Positions 8,828-17,285 are shown, numbered from the stretch's first letter. The stretch: 64,000 nucleotides of DNA from Peribacillus frigoritolerans (GCF_001636405.1 NZ_KV440950.1:1015712-1079711), one strand, 5' to 3'. Notes: generated by a model from the letters alone, not told the origin. Translations and numbers: made by a program.

Positions 8828-9112
8828 GTGGATTACGGATTATTGGTTATTGGTATAGCTCTTTTACTTGCCTCTTACTTAGTAGCTGTGAAAAAACAAA
8901 CCTGGTTGTTAGCTGGATTTAATGAAAAAATGATTAAAAATAAGTCTTTGTTAGGTACAGTAACAGGAGGAGTTTTTTTTCTTCCTTTTGGATTATTAGC
9001 AGTTATCAATAGTTTCATTGACTATCCTTATGAAGGAACGGTTCTTATAATTGCTATGTTGGTTTTATTAACAATTACGTACGTTTTTATCAATAGAAGA
9101 TTACTCGATTAA
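8828..9112 (+). CDS. DUF3784-like membrane protein
   Basis: 94 residues, three hydrophobic helices (about 4-20, 40-60, 67-85). The segment WLLAGFNEKM after the first helix is characteristic of DUF3784 proteins. Start is GTG at 8828 with GGGAGG 8 nt upstream. Function unknown. Confidence 0.7.
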   Translation: MDYGLLVIGIALLLASYLVAVKKQTWLLAGFNEKMIKNKSLLGTVTGGVFFLPFGLLAVINSFIDYPYEGTVLIIAMLVLLTITYVFINRRLLD

Positions 9113-9115
9113 TGC

Positions 9116-9202
9116 AACTAACGGTTGCGTTAGCTGAAGGTCAGAGCTGTCTTTAATGCAGCTTTTTCTTATGGAACTAACGGGGCAGGATAGTTCCATA
9201 AG
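9116..9202 (+). repeat. TAACGGG element, full length
   Basis: AACTAACGGTTGCGTTAGCT, terminator AGCTGTC-TTTAA-TGCAGCT then TTTTCTTATGG, right arm AACTAACGGGGCAGGATAGT. Begins 4 nt after the DUF3784 stop codon. Confidence 0.9.
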
Positions 9203-9326
9203 AAATTGACTATTGGTTAATTGTGGAATATAATTGCATTAAAAGGAACATACGTTCTTTTTTTGGTGGAGTAGCTTTTGATGTGGAAAAAATAAACTAT
9301 GAAAATTATGATTGGAGTGTTAGTAG

Positions 9327-9959
9327 ATGAAAATAAAAAAAGTTTATCTATATGTATTTAATACAATGTCAGACTGGGAATATGGATATTTAATTGCTGA
9401 ACTAAATTCAGGAAGATATTTCAAAAAAGATTTAGCACCTTTAAAAGTAATTACAGTAGGAGCGAATAAAGAAATTATTACTACGATGGGGGGACTGAGT
9501 ATAAAACCAGATATTTCTCTTGATGAATGTAACTTTGATAGTAAAGATCTTGTAATTCTACCTGGAGGGAATACTTGGGGAGAAGCTATTCATCAACCTA
9601 TCTTGAAAAAAATTGGCGAGGCTTTAAAGCTTGGCACTATTGTTGCTGCTATTTGTGGTGCTACTGAGGGACTAGCGAATATGGGATATCTAGATTCTAG
9701 AAAGCATACAAGCAATAGCTTAGAGTATATTAAAATGGTCTGTCCTAATTATAAAGGAGAAAATTTTTATGAGATGGAACCTGTAGTAACGGGTGAAAAT
9801 TTGGTTACTGCATCAGGAGTAGCTCCTTTGGAATTTGCGATGGAAGTACTGAAAAAATTAGATGTATTTGCACCAGATACATTACACTCGTGGTATAACC
9901 TAAATAAGACTCACAAACCTGAATACTTCTTCCAACTAATGAACTCAATAAATAAGTGA
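9327..9959 (+). CDS. DJ-1/PfpI family protein (class I glutamine amidotransferase-like)
   Basis: 210 residues with the DJ-1/PfpI fold. The acidic residue at the strand end precedes LVILPGGNTWGEA, and the nucleophile-elbow cysteine is in VAAICGATEGLA (about residue 110). C-terminal VTASGVAPLEFAMEVLKKL is typical. Members act as proteases, chaperones or glyoxalases; which one cannot be read here. GGAG lies 9 nt before the ATG. Confidence 0.85.
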   Translation: MKIKKVYLYVFNTMSDWEYGYLIAELNSGRYFKKDLAPLKVITVGANKEIITTMGGLSIKPDISLDECNFDSKDLVILPGGNTWGEAIHQPILKKIGEALKLGTIVAAICGATEGLANMGYLDSRKHTSNSLEYIKMVCPNYKGENFYEMEPVVTGENLVTASGVAPLEFAMEVLKKLDVFAPDTLHSWYNLNKTHKPEYFFQLMNSINK

Positions 9960-10092
9960 TTTTAAAAATCAACTTGGCAGTTTTATTTTACTTGAAATAA
10001 CCCCTATACTTTATGCGATGCCAAAGTATAGTTTTAGTACATAACTTAAAAATTTTAGAGAAGTTAATAGAGATTGTGAATGATTGTACTTA

Positions 10093-10180
10093 AACTAACG
10101 GGTGCGTTAGCTGAATATCGGAGCTGTCTTTAAGGCAGCTTTTTCTTATGGAACTATCGGGGCAGGATAGTTGAAGAGTG
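10093..10180 (+). repeat. TAACGGG element, full length
   Basis: AACTAACGGGTGCGTTAGCT, terminator AGCTGTC-TTTAA-GGCAGCT, right arm AACTATCGGGGCAGGATAGT with 7 bp perfect pairing (AACTATC/GATAGTT). One of the most regular copies. Confidence 0.92.
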
Positions 10181-10229
10181 CTGTTTGATCTTTGTTCAAC
10201 AATTGGGCCAGATTGTTAAACAACACTCT
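10175..10229 (+). repeat. extension hairpin of the TAACGGG element
   Basis: Outer arms AGAGTG/CACTCT enclose an inner GTTCAACAA/TTGTTAAAC pairing around TTGGGCCAGA. The first half recurs after the copy at 16583, so it behaves as an optional fourth module. Confidence 0.6.
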
Positions 10230-10302
10230 AAGGATAATTGGATATCTATTTTAAAATTAGAATAATTTATCTAATATAGACATAGGAAATAGAGGAATAT
10301 AA

Positions 10303-10395
10303 ATGGAGATTAAAGCGAATATTTCTGAAAATCGAACTTATACGAAAGGTGTAATTGCGTTATTGTTATCAGCTTTATTAACAGCAACAAGCTAA
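10303..10395 (+). pseudogene. short 5' gene remnant, possible drug/metabolite transporter
   Basis: ATG with AGAGGA upstream opens a 30-codon frame ending YTKGVIALLLSALLTATS and a stop; the same frame continues VFVALKQR before the next stop. The pattern of one basic segment followed by a small-residue membrane helix resembles the first helix of EamA-type transporters, but nothing downstream continues it. A truncated gene is the likeliest reading. Confidence 0.35.
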
Positions 10396-10501
10396 GTATT
10401 TGTTGCTTTAAAACAAAGATGAACTGTATTGAAAAAAGTCGCGTCGAATAATGAATGGTTTAGCGGTAATCCAGTAATTGTCTAAGAAAAATTTAAATTG
10501 A

Positions 10502-11308
10502 ATGGATAGTAGGTGTGATTCATTAGTGAATAATAATTTGCTTCGGATAAAAGAGTTTAGCAAGTTAACTGGCTTATCACGGAAAGCTTTGTATATTTAT
10601 GATAAACATAATATTTTGAACCCTATATTTATTCATCCAGATAATGATTATCGATATTATGATCAAAATCAGCTACTAGCTGCTAAACGAATAAATTTAT
10701 TAAAACAAGCTGGATTTACATTGAATGAAATTCGTGAAATCATTAATGAAAAATTGTCAAATGAAGAGATAAATAATTTAATAGATGAAAAGCTTCACTT
10801 GGAAATGAATAAAGTAAAAGCTGCCAATCAAGCAATAAATCAATTAGAAATCCTAAGTAATATGATTACTAAATCAAATAATGAGGTTAAAAAAGAGTAT
10901 ATAGAACCAGTGACTGTATATGAATACAATATAGAACCAAACAAAAATATATGTGTGGCGCTGAATAATTCAGATGAAATGATTAAAGGGCTGAAAGTGA
11001 TTGTGAAAGATAAGATTATTAAATATAAACTGATTGATGATCAAATATATCCTGTTAGCATCGCTCTACAAGTAGAAAATCAGAAATTAAATTACTTCGT
11101 TAACACAAGCTATTTTGGTTTTGATACGACGCAGTTTTATTACGAAGTAAACCCTTATCAAGAAGAGTCAGCGCTAAAGATTAAAGAAATAATGGAAAAT
11201 AACCAATTTGAATTGTCTGAACCCTATATTTATGAACGAATATTAAACCCTGACGATTATCTATATTCATCAAAGCGTCTTTCGATATTTATTTTTCCTT
11301 CTAAATAA
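10502..11308 (+). CDS. MerR family regulator with effector-binding-type C-terminal domain
   Basis: 268 residues. The N-terminal winged helix-turn-helix reads LLRIKEFSKLTGLSRKALYI followed by NDYRYYDQNQL, the MerR recognition pattern, and a coiled-coil dimerisation helix lies at about residues 80-115. The C-terminal half (about 125-268) resembles a GyrI/BmrR-type ligand-binding domain. The ATG at 10502 has no good ribosome binding site; the in-frame GTG at 10526 is an alternative start. The next gene, an SDR, is preceded by a MerR-type promoter with a 19-bp spacer, so that gene is the probable target. Confidence 0.85.
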   Translation: MDSRCDSLVNNNLLRIKEFSKLTGLSRKALYIYDKHNILNPIFIHPDNDYRYYDQNQLLAAKRINLLKQAGFTLNEIREIINEKLSNEEINNLIDEKLHLEMNKVKAANQAINQLEILSNMITKSNNEVKKEYIEPVTVYEYNIEPNKNICVALNNSDEMIKGLKVIVKDKIIKYKLIDDQIYPVSIALQVENQKLNYFVNTSYFGFDTTQFYYEVNPYQEESALKIKEIMENNQFELSEPYIYERILNPDDYLYSSKRLSIFIFPSK

Positions 11309-11339
11309 TTGACCTTACCCCTAGGTTAACCTTTACACT
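11309..11339 (+). promoter_or_regulatory. MerR-type promoter with 19-bp spacer
   Basis: -35 TTGACC at 11309, -10 TACACT at 11334, spacer exactly 19 bp. The spacer holds the imperfect dyad TTAcCC-CTA-GGtTAA. Overlong spacers with a central dyad are the hallmark of MerR-activated promoters. It lies between the MerR gene and the SDR gene. Confidence 0.75.
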
Positions 11340-11362
11340 CTCTTTAAAAGGAGGGAGTGCAC

Positions 11363-12118
11363 ATGCAGAAAAATAAATATGCTTTGGTAACGGGAGCATC
11401 TAGAGGAATAGGTAAGTCAGTCGCAATCCAACTTGCAACTGATGGATTTAATATATTGTTGCACTACAATCAAAACACTGAAAAAGCTAATAAGCTTAAA
11501 AAAGAAATTGAGTTAATTGGCAGACAAGTGAAATTAATTCAAGGTGATTTTAATTCCAGTGAAGGAATTGAAGCATTTATAGAGAAAACTAGAAAAATGT
11601 TAATTGAAGAGAATGATGTATCATTGCATACAATCGTTCATAATGCAGGACATGCTACGTCAAATGCATTTGGTGAAGTGGACTATAATGAGTTCGATCG
11701 ACTATTTAATGCGAATGTTAAAGCTCCATATTTTATTACGCAATCATTAATCGAATTTTTAGAGTTCAGTGGTAGAATAATTAACCTATCATCCGGTGTG
11801 ACACGGATTGCATTTCCCCATATGATGGTATACAGCATGACAAAAGGTGCCATTAATACAATGACATTTACACTTGCCAAAGAATTAGGAGCCAAAGGAA
11901 TTACGGTTAATTCAGTGATGCCAGGAATCATTGACACGGATTCAACTGCTAACTGGCTACATACTGAAGAAGGCCAAGAAAATGCAAAAAATATGAGTGC
12001 TTTAAAAAGAGAGGGTCAACCCGAAGAAATTGCAAATGCCGTTTCGTTTCTAGCAAGTGAAAAAGGAAGTTTTATTACGGGGCATAATATGGACTTAACC
12101 GGAGGAAGTCATTTGTAA
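11363..12118 (+). CDS. SDR family oxidoreductase
   Basis: Classical short-chain dehydrogenase of 251 residues. Cofactor motif TGASRGIG at residues 8-15, NAG in HNAGHATS (about 94), catalytic Ser in NLSSGV, and YSMTKGA supplying Tyr and Lys (about 155-160). The C-terminus ends SFITGHNMDLTGGSHL, typical of FabG-like members. The ATG at 11363 is 8 nt from AGGAGG; the GTG at 11357 is too close to it. Likely controlled by the adjacent MerR regulator. Substrate unknown. Confidence 0.9.
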   Translation: MQKNKYALVTGASRGIGKSVAIQLATDGFNILLHYNQNTEKANKLKKEIELIGRQVKLIQGDFNSSEGIEAFIEKTRKMLIEENDVSLHTIVHNAGHATSNAFGEVDYNEFDRLFNANVKAPYFITQSLIEFLEFSGRIINLSSGVTRIAFPHMMVYSMTKGAINTMTFTLAKELGAKGITVNSVMPGIIDTDSTANWLHTEEGQENAKNMSALKREGQPEEIANAVSFLASEKGSFITGHNMDLTGGSHL

Positions 12119-12189
12119 TTGTGTAAGGGGAATAAAAAGAAACATTATATACTCATAATTTTTAATTCAATTATATTTAGAGAAATCGG

Positions 12190-12290
12190 GAGCGATTATT
12201 TAATAAGGTTCGCTTTTCTTATGGAACTAACGGGTGCTTTAGCTTAGGATCAGAGCTGTCTTTAGGCAGCTTTTCTTTCTGCAACGCTAC
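12190..12290 (+). repeat. TAACGGG element with an extra upstream hairpin
   Basis: An AGCGA..TTCGCT hairpin with TTTTCTTATGG leads straight into AACTAACGGGTGCTTTAGCT, then terminator AGCTGTC-TTTA-GGCAGCT and a shortened tail. Shows that hairpin modules can be stacked in front of the core. Confidence 0.75.
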
Positions 12291-12332
12291 GTAGACCGTA
12301 TATTTATATCAATAGAACGTCAGGCTTTACAT

Positions 12333-12428
12333 ATGTGGAAAATAACCGTCAAAAGGCGTGAGGATGCGGCACGTAAATTTTTAAATCCAATCAAGGACGT
12401 ACCATTCTGGGATTGGCGAGAACTGTAA
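12333..12428 (+). other. 31-codon ORF, probable gene fragment
   Basis: Reads MWKITVKRREDAARKFLN then PIKDVPFWDWREL and a stop. The aromatic-rich end looks protein-like, but there is no ribosome binding site and no recognised family. It lies 16 nt upstream of the zinc-ribbon ORF. Confidence 0.25.
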
Positions 12429-12444
12429 GGGAGAGATTGTCGGA

Positions 12445-13004
12445 GTGGATGAAAATCAAGCCTTAAAGAAAAATAGAAGAGGCACTGAATATATCGAGGC
12501 TAATGGTGGAATTACCGCAAAGCGTTGTAGTGGTTGTGGGCAAATGATGGAATTGGAACACTTCGCTAATTTAAAGGCAGGTTTAGGCGGTACGCGTAGC
12601 AAATGCAGACCATGTTTAGTGGAATATGGAAAAAAGTATAACAAAAAAAGGCCCCATAACTTTGTAAGGGAAATGGATGATTTAGATAACGATGATAAAG
12701 TGTATAGATACCAAATTGACGAGGTTCATTCGATAGATGAACTAAAACATATACTAGACGATGTTGGGTGGAAATTAACCTTGGAAGACTTTTTTTTATT
12801 ACTAATTCGTCAAAGGAAATAAGATTTAAGAAAATTGATAGAGAAACATTAAAGGGTAAAATTCCGGCACAGTGCCCTCTATTCGAATTAGGTCCAGGCG
12901 ATACTCTAACAGAAGTGATTATACACGGACATTCTTTTTTAGTTGGTACAAATGACTCTAATTTATCCACGAAAGAACAAGTCAAAAAAATTGTACTATC
13001 CTGA
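12445..13004 (+). pseudogene. zinc-ribbon-like small protein split by a frameshift
   Basis: Frame one (GTG at 12445 to stop at 12822) carries two CxxC-type pairs, CSGCG and CRPC, about 30 residues apart, a zinc-binding knuckle seen in small phage-like proteins. At the T8 run 12790-12797 the downstream frame continues naturally: LTLEDFFFITNSSKEIRFKK, then GKIPAQCPLFELGPGD to the stop at 13004. One extra T would give a single protein of about 186 residues. Either a one-base deletion (real or sequencing), or -1 slippage on the T run. Family not identified. Confidence 0.5.
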
Positions 13005-13028
13005 AAGCTATTCATAACTTTCGATGTT

Positions 13029-13070
13029 GAACTACCGGGTGCGTTTCTTTAAAAAGGAATGCTCTTTTCG
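13029..13070 (+). repeat. TAACGGG element, partial
   Basis: AACTACCGGGTGCGTTTCTT with stem GCGTTTCTT/AAGGAATGC then TCTTTTC; no right arm. Similar hairpin to the copy at 3211. Confidence 0.6.
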
Positions 13071-13278
13071 CATCCAATTAAAAGGAAGTAAATGTTATTA
13101 TTATTTTAAAGATGGTTGCTCTTCTATCATAGGTGGAGAAAGCTTTAATACGATATATACTACAATATTAACTTTGGAGGCACACCACTGCAATAAGACT
13201 TATAACGAAATTAAGTTCTTGATATATCCCGTCAAGGACATATTATGAAACAGTTCTTTAATAAAGGAGTTGTATAAA

Positions 13279-13947
13279 ATGAATGAAAATAAAGGTACAG
13301 AAATAAAACGCTTTTCAAAAGCAGAAAACATTCTACCTCAGATCAATAGTAAAACTAAGCTAGGTGACTTACGAAAAATCGCGAAGGACATTAAAAAAGA
13401 TCACGAACTAGCTATGGAACTTTGGTCAACCGAAGAGTTTTTGCCCAGACTATTAGCAATCTTAATTATGGACAAAAAACTTCTTTCACAAGATGTGCTA
13501 AATAAGCTTGATAAGGATATGCAGACTCACACTTTTGATGAGCGAAATAACTTAATGGATTGGTTAATGGCTAATCAGCTCACCAAAGACAAGAAGAAAA
13601 TTGCATTGATGGAGTCATGGGAAAATAGTCCTTCTGCTCTTCAAAGGCGAGCTTTCTGGTATTATCAGGGGCGATTGAGATGGACTGGACAAACACCGCC
13701 TGATAACACCGCATACTTGCTATCTGCATTAGAAGCTAATATTACGCAGGAAGAACCGGAAGTTCAATGGGCTATGAATTTCACCGCAGGCTGGATAGGC
13801 GTTTATGATGAAAAGAATCGTGCACGTTGTATTAAACTTGGTGAGAAAACGGGTCTTTACAAAGATGAAATAGTAGCAAAAGGATGCACTCCCAGCTATT
13901 TGCCGGAGTTCATTACAATTGAAGTTAACAAACGACATAATAATTAG
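13279..13947 (+). CDS. DNA alkylation repair protein (AlkD-like HEAT-repeat fold)
   Basis: 222 residues, all-helical. Signature segments are the N-terminal LGDLRKIAKDIKKDHELAME, then LWSTEEFLPRLLAILIMD, and WENSPSALQRRAFWYYQGR. These resemble the AlkD-like DNA glycosylase family of HEAT-like repeats, though this is a divergent member. ATG at 13279 with AGGAG 9 nt upstream is preferred over the TTG at 13270. Presumed cytoplasmic DNA repair role. Confidence 0.75.
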   Translation: MNENKGTEIKRFSKAENILPQINSKTKLGDLRKIAKDIKKDHELAMELWSTEEFLPRLLAILIMDKKLLSQDVLNKLDKDMQTHTFDERNNLMDWLMANQLTKDKKKIALMESWENSPSALQRRAFWYYQGRLRWTGQTPPDNTAYLLSALEANITQEEPEVQWAMNFTAGWIGVYDEKNRARCIKLGEKTGLYKDEIVAKGCTPSYLPEFITIEVNKRHNN

Positions 13948-14022
13948 TTACCTCTGAAAAATTTATTAGGGTTTAATGCAAAAATAAAGGAATTCAAAGC
14001 CTCAATATGAAAATTGTAATAG

Positions 14023-14154
14023 GTTTGGACTTCATTTATAACTTTAGAGTTAAAAAAGGATAGAACAGAATTAACTATCACTTTGCCAAACGAAAACCGG
14101 TCACCTAAAGCAACGATGGATCCGGAAGAGTTTAATCCAGAATTTGAGTGGTGA
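14023..14154 (+). pseudogene. 3' gene fragment, unknown family
   Basis: Open frame without a start codon encoding LELKKDRTELTITLPNEN, then ATMDPEEFNPEFEW and a stop. The regular strand pattern suggests a real protein C-terminus left by deletion. No upstream part in any frame could be joined convincingly. Confidence 0.3.
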
Positions 14155-14205
14155 AAAATTATCCCTAAAATGGTACGCGTAAGTAGAAAAGTTAAAAAAT
14201 AAGGC

Positions 14206-14543
14206 GTGTTTTTTTTGACGAATAATATCGGGAGTTCAGATATTTTTAAACAAGTAGTAAATAGGATTTGTAAAATTAACAATATCCCCCCCAGAAACCT
14301 AAATTTGAAGTTATCGATAACTTAATGGTTATTAGTATAAAGAACCATTTAAAAGATGGAGTAGACTTAGATTGTTTTAATATTTTCAATCTGATTTACC
14401 GAATAATTGGACCATTAGGGATAAGATTCAATCAACAAATTTACCTCTTTCCAAATTCGGAAAGACTGGCTAGAGTAACTTTATCTTTTAAAAAAGAAGA
14501 TCATGATGCTTTAAATAGCAAAATGAAAGAATTTTTTGAATAA
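14206..14543 (+). pseudogene. small hypothetical protein split by a C-run frameshift
   Basis: Frame one (GTG 14206 or TTG 14215) gives TNNIGSSDIFKQVVNRIC then KINNIPP and leaves frame at the C7 run 14286-14292. With one more C the reading continues QKPKFEVIDNLMVISIKNHL to the stop at 14543, giving a coherent protein of about 110 residues. The 72-residue ORF starting at 14325 is the downstream part, not a separate gene. Family unknown. Confidence 0.5.
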
Positions 14544-14551
14544 ATGTACTT

Positions 14552-14612
14552 AAGCTAACGGGTGTGTTCGTTCTATAAAAGGCTGCCAATTGGCGGCTTT
14601 TTTTACAACTAT
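14552..14612 (+). repeat. TAACGGG element, variant hairpin
   Basis: AGCTAACGGGTGTGTTCG, stem GCTGCC/GGCGGC (one G-U pair) with loop AATT and seven T; right arm reduced to ACAACTATA. Confidence 0.7.
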
Positions 14613-14678
14613 ATAGCTCCTGGTAATTTTAAGTATCCAAAAGGTTCTGCCCTTGTTAGATATATCAAAAGGACGATG

Positions 14679-14786
14679 TCAACTTCCGTCATAATAAACA
14701 TAGGCACAAATTGATCCCATTTCCTTTGCCAATCCGGTTGCTTCATTTTCAAATTCAGTTACCCATCTGTTCGCCGCACTCAACAT
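14679..14786 (-). pseudogene. 3' gene fragment, unknown family
   Basis: Minus-strand frame encoding MLSAANRWVTEFENEATGLA then KEMGSICAYVYYDGS and a stop. The sequence reads like a genuine C-terminal region, and the frame stays open a little upstream, but no start with a ribosome binding site exists and the rest of the gene is absent. Confidence 0.3.
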
Positions 14787-14991
14787 GAGCCCATATTCTA
14801 AATATTTCCATTAAGATAGTTTAAGGTGTGAGTGAGATATTTTAATATAAATGGAGGATTAAAACCGCCACGTTGATGATGGACTTTCTGTCTGAAAGAT
14901 GTAAAATATAGGTTTAATTGAAGTTCATCTGATTTACATAATGGAGCATAATGAAGGTTTAAGTGATAATACAATCAGGAGGAATTTTTCA

Positions 14992-15606
14992 ATGGCTTTG
15001 TCCGAAATGAATAGTAATTTGTTTAGAATGATTAATAATCTAGGTAAACAATACACGGATTTAAATCCTTTTTTTGTATTCATCGCTGAGTACATGATTT
15101 TTTTCTTAGTATTGGCAGTCCTGATGTTTTTGTTTTCTCGAAGTAATAAAAATAGAATCATGGTAATCTGTGCATTTATTGCATTAGTTATCTCGGAAAT
15201 ATTGGCGAAAATAGCAGGGCAATTCCACTCGAATTATCAACCTTTTGCTGAGTTGCCCAACGTTAATAAGTTAGTTGAAAAAGCAGTCAATAATTCATTT
15301 CCAAGTGACCATACGATCATATTTTTTTCATTTTGCATAACCTTCTGGTTGTTCAAAAGGGGTTGGGGATTTTTATGGGGAATTTTGGCTGTTCTAGTAG
15401 GCATTTCGCGAATTTGGGTAGGTGTCCATTATCCAGCAGATGTTCTTGTCGGAGCCATCATCAGTATCGTTTCTGCGATGATCGTTTACAAAATTGTTCT
15501 TAAGTTAAGTCTGACCAAGAAATTTTTGAGAAATCAAGGGGTGGGCGAACAATCCATTCTATCTGCCCTATCCAAACAAAAGAAAGGTCAGTCAAAGGAC
15601 TATTAA
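14992..15606 (+). CDS. PAP2 family undecaprenyl-diphosphatase, BcrC-like
   Basis: 204 residues and about five membrane helices. PAP2 phosphatase motifs are visible: SFPSDHT (about residue 102) and GISRIWVGVHYPADV (about 140-155), giving the catalytic His, Arg and Asp. The layout, with NNSFPSDHTIIFFS after the second helix pair, matches BcrC-type enzymes that recycle undecaprenyl pyrophosphate for cell wall synthesis and give bacitracin resistance. The start is ATG at 14992, 8 nt after AGGAGGAA; the ATG at 14941 lies upstream of this ribosome binding site. Confidence 0.88.
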   Translation: MALSEMNSNLFRMINNLGKQYTDLNPFFVFIAEYMIFFLVLAVLMFLFSRSNKNRIMVICAFIALVISEILAKIAGQFHSNYQPFAELPNVNKLVEKAVNNSFPSDHTIIFFSFCITFWLFKRGWGFLWGILAVLVGISRIWVGVHYPADVLVGAIISIVSAMIVYKIVLKLSLTKKFLRNQGVGEQSILSALSKQKKGQSKDY

Positions 15607-15791
15607 AAAAGGGTTAATTAATAATCGGTCATTGCTTCACTTACATTTGTTGTTTAAGTCTTGTTTCAAGACCGAACGGAGCAGGACAAAAAATATGTAA
15701 TTATCAAAAGCTGATTTACTTCTTGAAATGTAATAATTATTAAACAGTAAGTTTTAAACAACGATTTTTCAACTAAAAGGTCGAAAGTATA

Positions 15792-15854
15792 ACAAAAGGT
15801 TGCTAAGGCAGCCTTTTTCTTATGGCACAAAAGGGGCAGGTTAGTTGAATAAAG
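15792..15854 (+). repeat. TAACGGG element, left module lost
   Basis: Stem AGGTTGC/GCAGCCT with loop TAAG, TTTTTCTTATGG, then CACAAAAGGGGCAGGTTAGT and TGAATAAAG. The stem differs from the commonest type at several paired positions. Confidence 0.85.
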
Positions 15855-15963
15855 GGAAAAAAGAATGCAATAGTTTTCATTGTATTATAACTAAGCATTA
15901 ATATTATATAAATAATGACATGACTGTAGGCTATTTTTCATACAATATTTTTGGGGTGGAAAA

Positions 15964-16404
15964 ATGACAAGAGCAAAATACACAAGTTCAGACGTTGACT
16001 TAATGGCAAGGATGATGAGAGCAGAAGCCGAAGGTGAAGGAAAACAAGGAATGTTATATGTTGGAAATGTAATTGTGAATCGTCTTGTAGCTAATTGTTT
16101 AGACTTTAAAGGTTTAAGAACAATTCCACAAGTCATTTATCAAGTACAAGGAGGAAATTATTCTTTTGAAGCTGTTCAAAAAGGGAATGTATTTTATCAA
16201 AGAGCGAGAGGTATTGAAAGAAGATTGGCAGAACAAAATTTGAAGCACTGGAGACAGCATCCGGCTAGATATGCTCTTTGGTATTTTAATCCATATGCTC
16301 CATGCCCTCCAACATGGTATGATCAACCACATACTGGTCAATTTAAAGACCATTGTTTTTATGAACCAAAACCTGGAACATGTGATAGTGTCTATAGAGG
16401 TTAA
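15964..16404 (+). CDS. cwlJ: CwlJ-type spore cortex-lytic hydrolase
   Basis: Complete 146-residue copy of the germination hydrolase that is partial at the start of the window. The N-terminus MTRAKYTSSDVDLMARMMRA leads into RAEAEGEG, GNVIVNR and C-terminal WYFNPYAPCPPTW. Length agrees with the CwlJ family (about 140 residues). GGGGTGG precedes the ATG. Two close paralogues 16 kb apart in the same orientation could support recombination between them. No gerQ partner is adjacent. Confidence 0.92.
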   Translation: MTRAKYTSSDVDLMARMMRAEAEGEGKQGMLYVGNVIVNRLVANCLDFKGLRTIPQVIYQVQGGNYSFEAVQKGNVFYQRARGIERRLAEQNLKHWRQHPARYALWYFNPYAPCPPTWYDQPHTGQFKDHCFYEPKPGTCDSVYRG

Positions 16405-16430
16405 GCTTACTCTTTGAGTAAGCTTTTTTT
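16403..16430 (+). terminator. intrinsic terminator after cwlJ
   Basis: 10-bp perfect stem AAGCTTACTC/GAGTAAGCTT with loop TTT, then T-rich. The left arm overlaps the stop codon. Confidence 0.92.
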
Positions 16431-16582
16431 ACATATTTAAAATATTTATACAAAATAAAACTTTTAATAATAGTTTTATCTAAAAAAGTAAAGGTTTTAT
16501 CTTCCTTATTGCAGGTCTAAACGGTTATTTTGTCATTTTTGACTTTGAACCATTTATTGCTACTAGCCCCGAAGCGATGTCT

Positions 16583-16704
16583 GACTAACAGGTGCGTTAG
16601 CTGAGGATCAGAGCTGTCTTTAAGGGCAGCTCTTTCTTTATGTATTTAAGCAGGTTAGTTGAAGAGTGCTGTTTGATCTTCAACAATTGGGCCATATTGT
16701 TGAA
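16583..16704 (+). repeat. TAACGGG element with extension module
   Basis: GACTAACAGGTGCGTTAGCT, terminator AGCTGTC-TTTAAG-GGCAGCT, shortened right arm GCAGGTTAGT, then TGAAGAGTGCTGTTTGATCT and CAACAATTGGGCCATATTGT as in the copy at 10093. Confidence 0.85.
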
Positions 16705-16917
16705 TAATCATTATCTTGATCTCCGCAATCAGGCGCATTTCATAAAGTGAGATGCACCTTTTTCAAGATCGGTCCTATACAAATTTCTGTAGAGTTAAAT
16801 GTTTGGAAGAAAACCCCCGTATTCAAAATTTATCAAGTTGAATTATAATTTTTATAATAAATAGGGGTTAATCTTGAATTAATGATTCAGGGAAACAGAG
16901 GAAAGAGGAAATGGATT

Positions 16918-17274
16918 ATGTTTGTTAATATGTTTTGGACAATTTATTTAGGAATACTTGGTGCTGTTGCTATTGGATATCTTATTAAAGGGAAATATAA
17001 GACTTTTCCAGCAAAACTAGATTTTGTAATCTCGATTATTACCTGGATAGGACTTTTTGGTTACGTATCAAATATCCAAATAATAAATACTTCTTTATGG
17101 CAAATCGTGTTTTTGGGGGCGTTATTTTGGGACTTAATCTACAGCTTCTTCCTAGCTGACTACGGGGATGAGTTCGAGGGTGTTTCACCTCCAGTCAAAT
17201 ACATCATTATTGCTGTAGTATTTGTACTTTTACTCGGTCCATTGTATTTTGGTCTCTATAAGTACGCATTCTAA
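16918..17274 (+). CDS. multi-pass membrane protein, unknown function
   Basis: 118 residues with four hydrophobic helices (about 4-22, 33-50, 58-76, 94-113) and a short acidic loop DYGDEFEG. ATG at 16918 sits 9 nt after AAAGAGG; the ATG at 16882 has no ribosome binding site. I do not recognise the family. Confidence 0.6.
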   Translation: MFVNMFWTIYLGILGAVAIGYLIKGKYKTFPAKLDFVISIITWIGLFGYVSNIQIINTSLWQIVFLGALFWDLIYSFFLADYGDEFEGVSPPVKYIIIAVVFVLLLGPLYFGLYKYAF

Positions 17275-17285
17275 TTAGAGAAGTA

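Noticed and set aside
12566..13015. 149-residue minus-strand ORF
   Set aside because: Antisense to the zinc-ribbon gene whose two halves have clear protein character; no ribosome binding site and low-complexity translation.
13024..13248. 74-residue + ORF
   Set aside because: Its first 15 codons are the repeat element at 13029-13070 and it has no ribosome binding site. The rest could be a relic, but nothing supports a gene.
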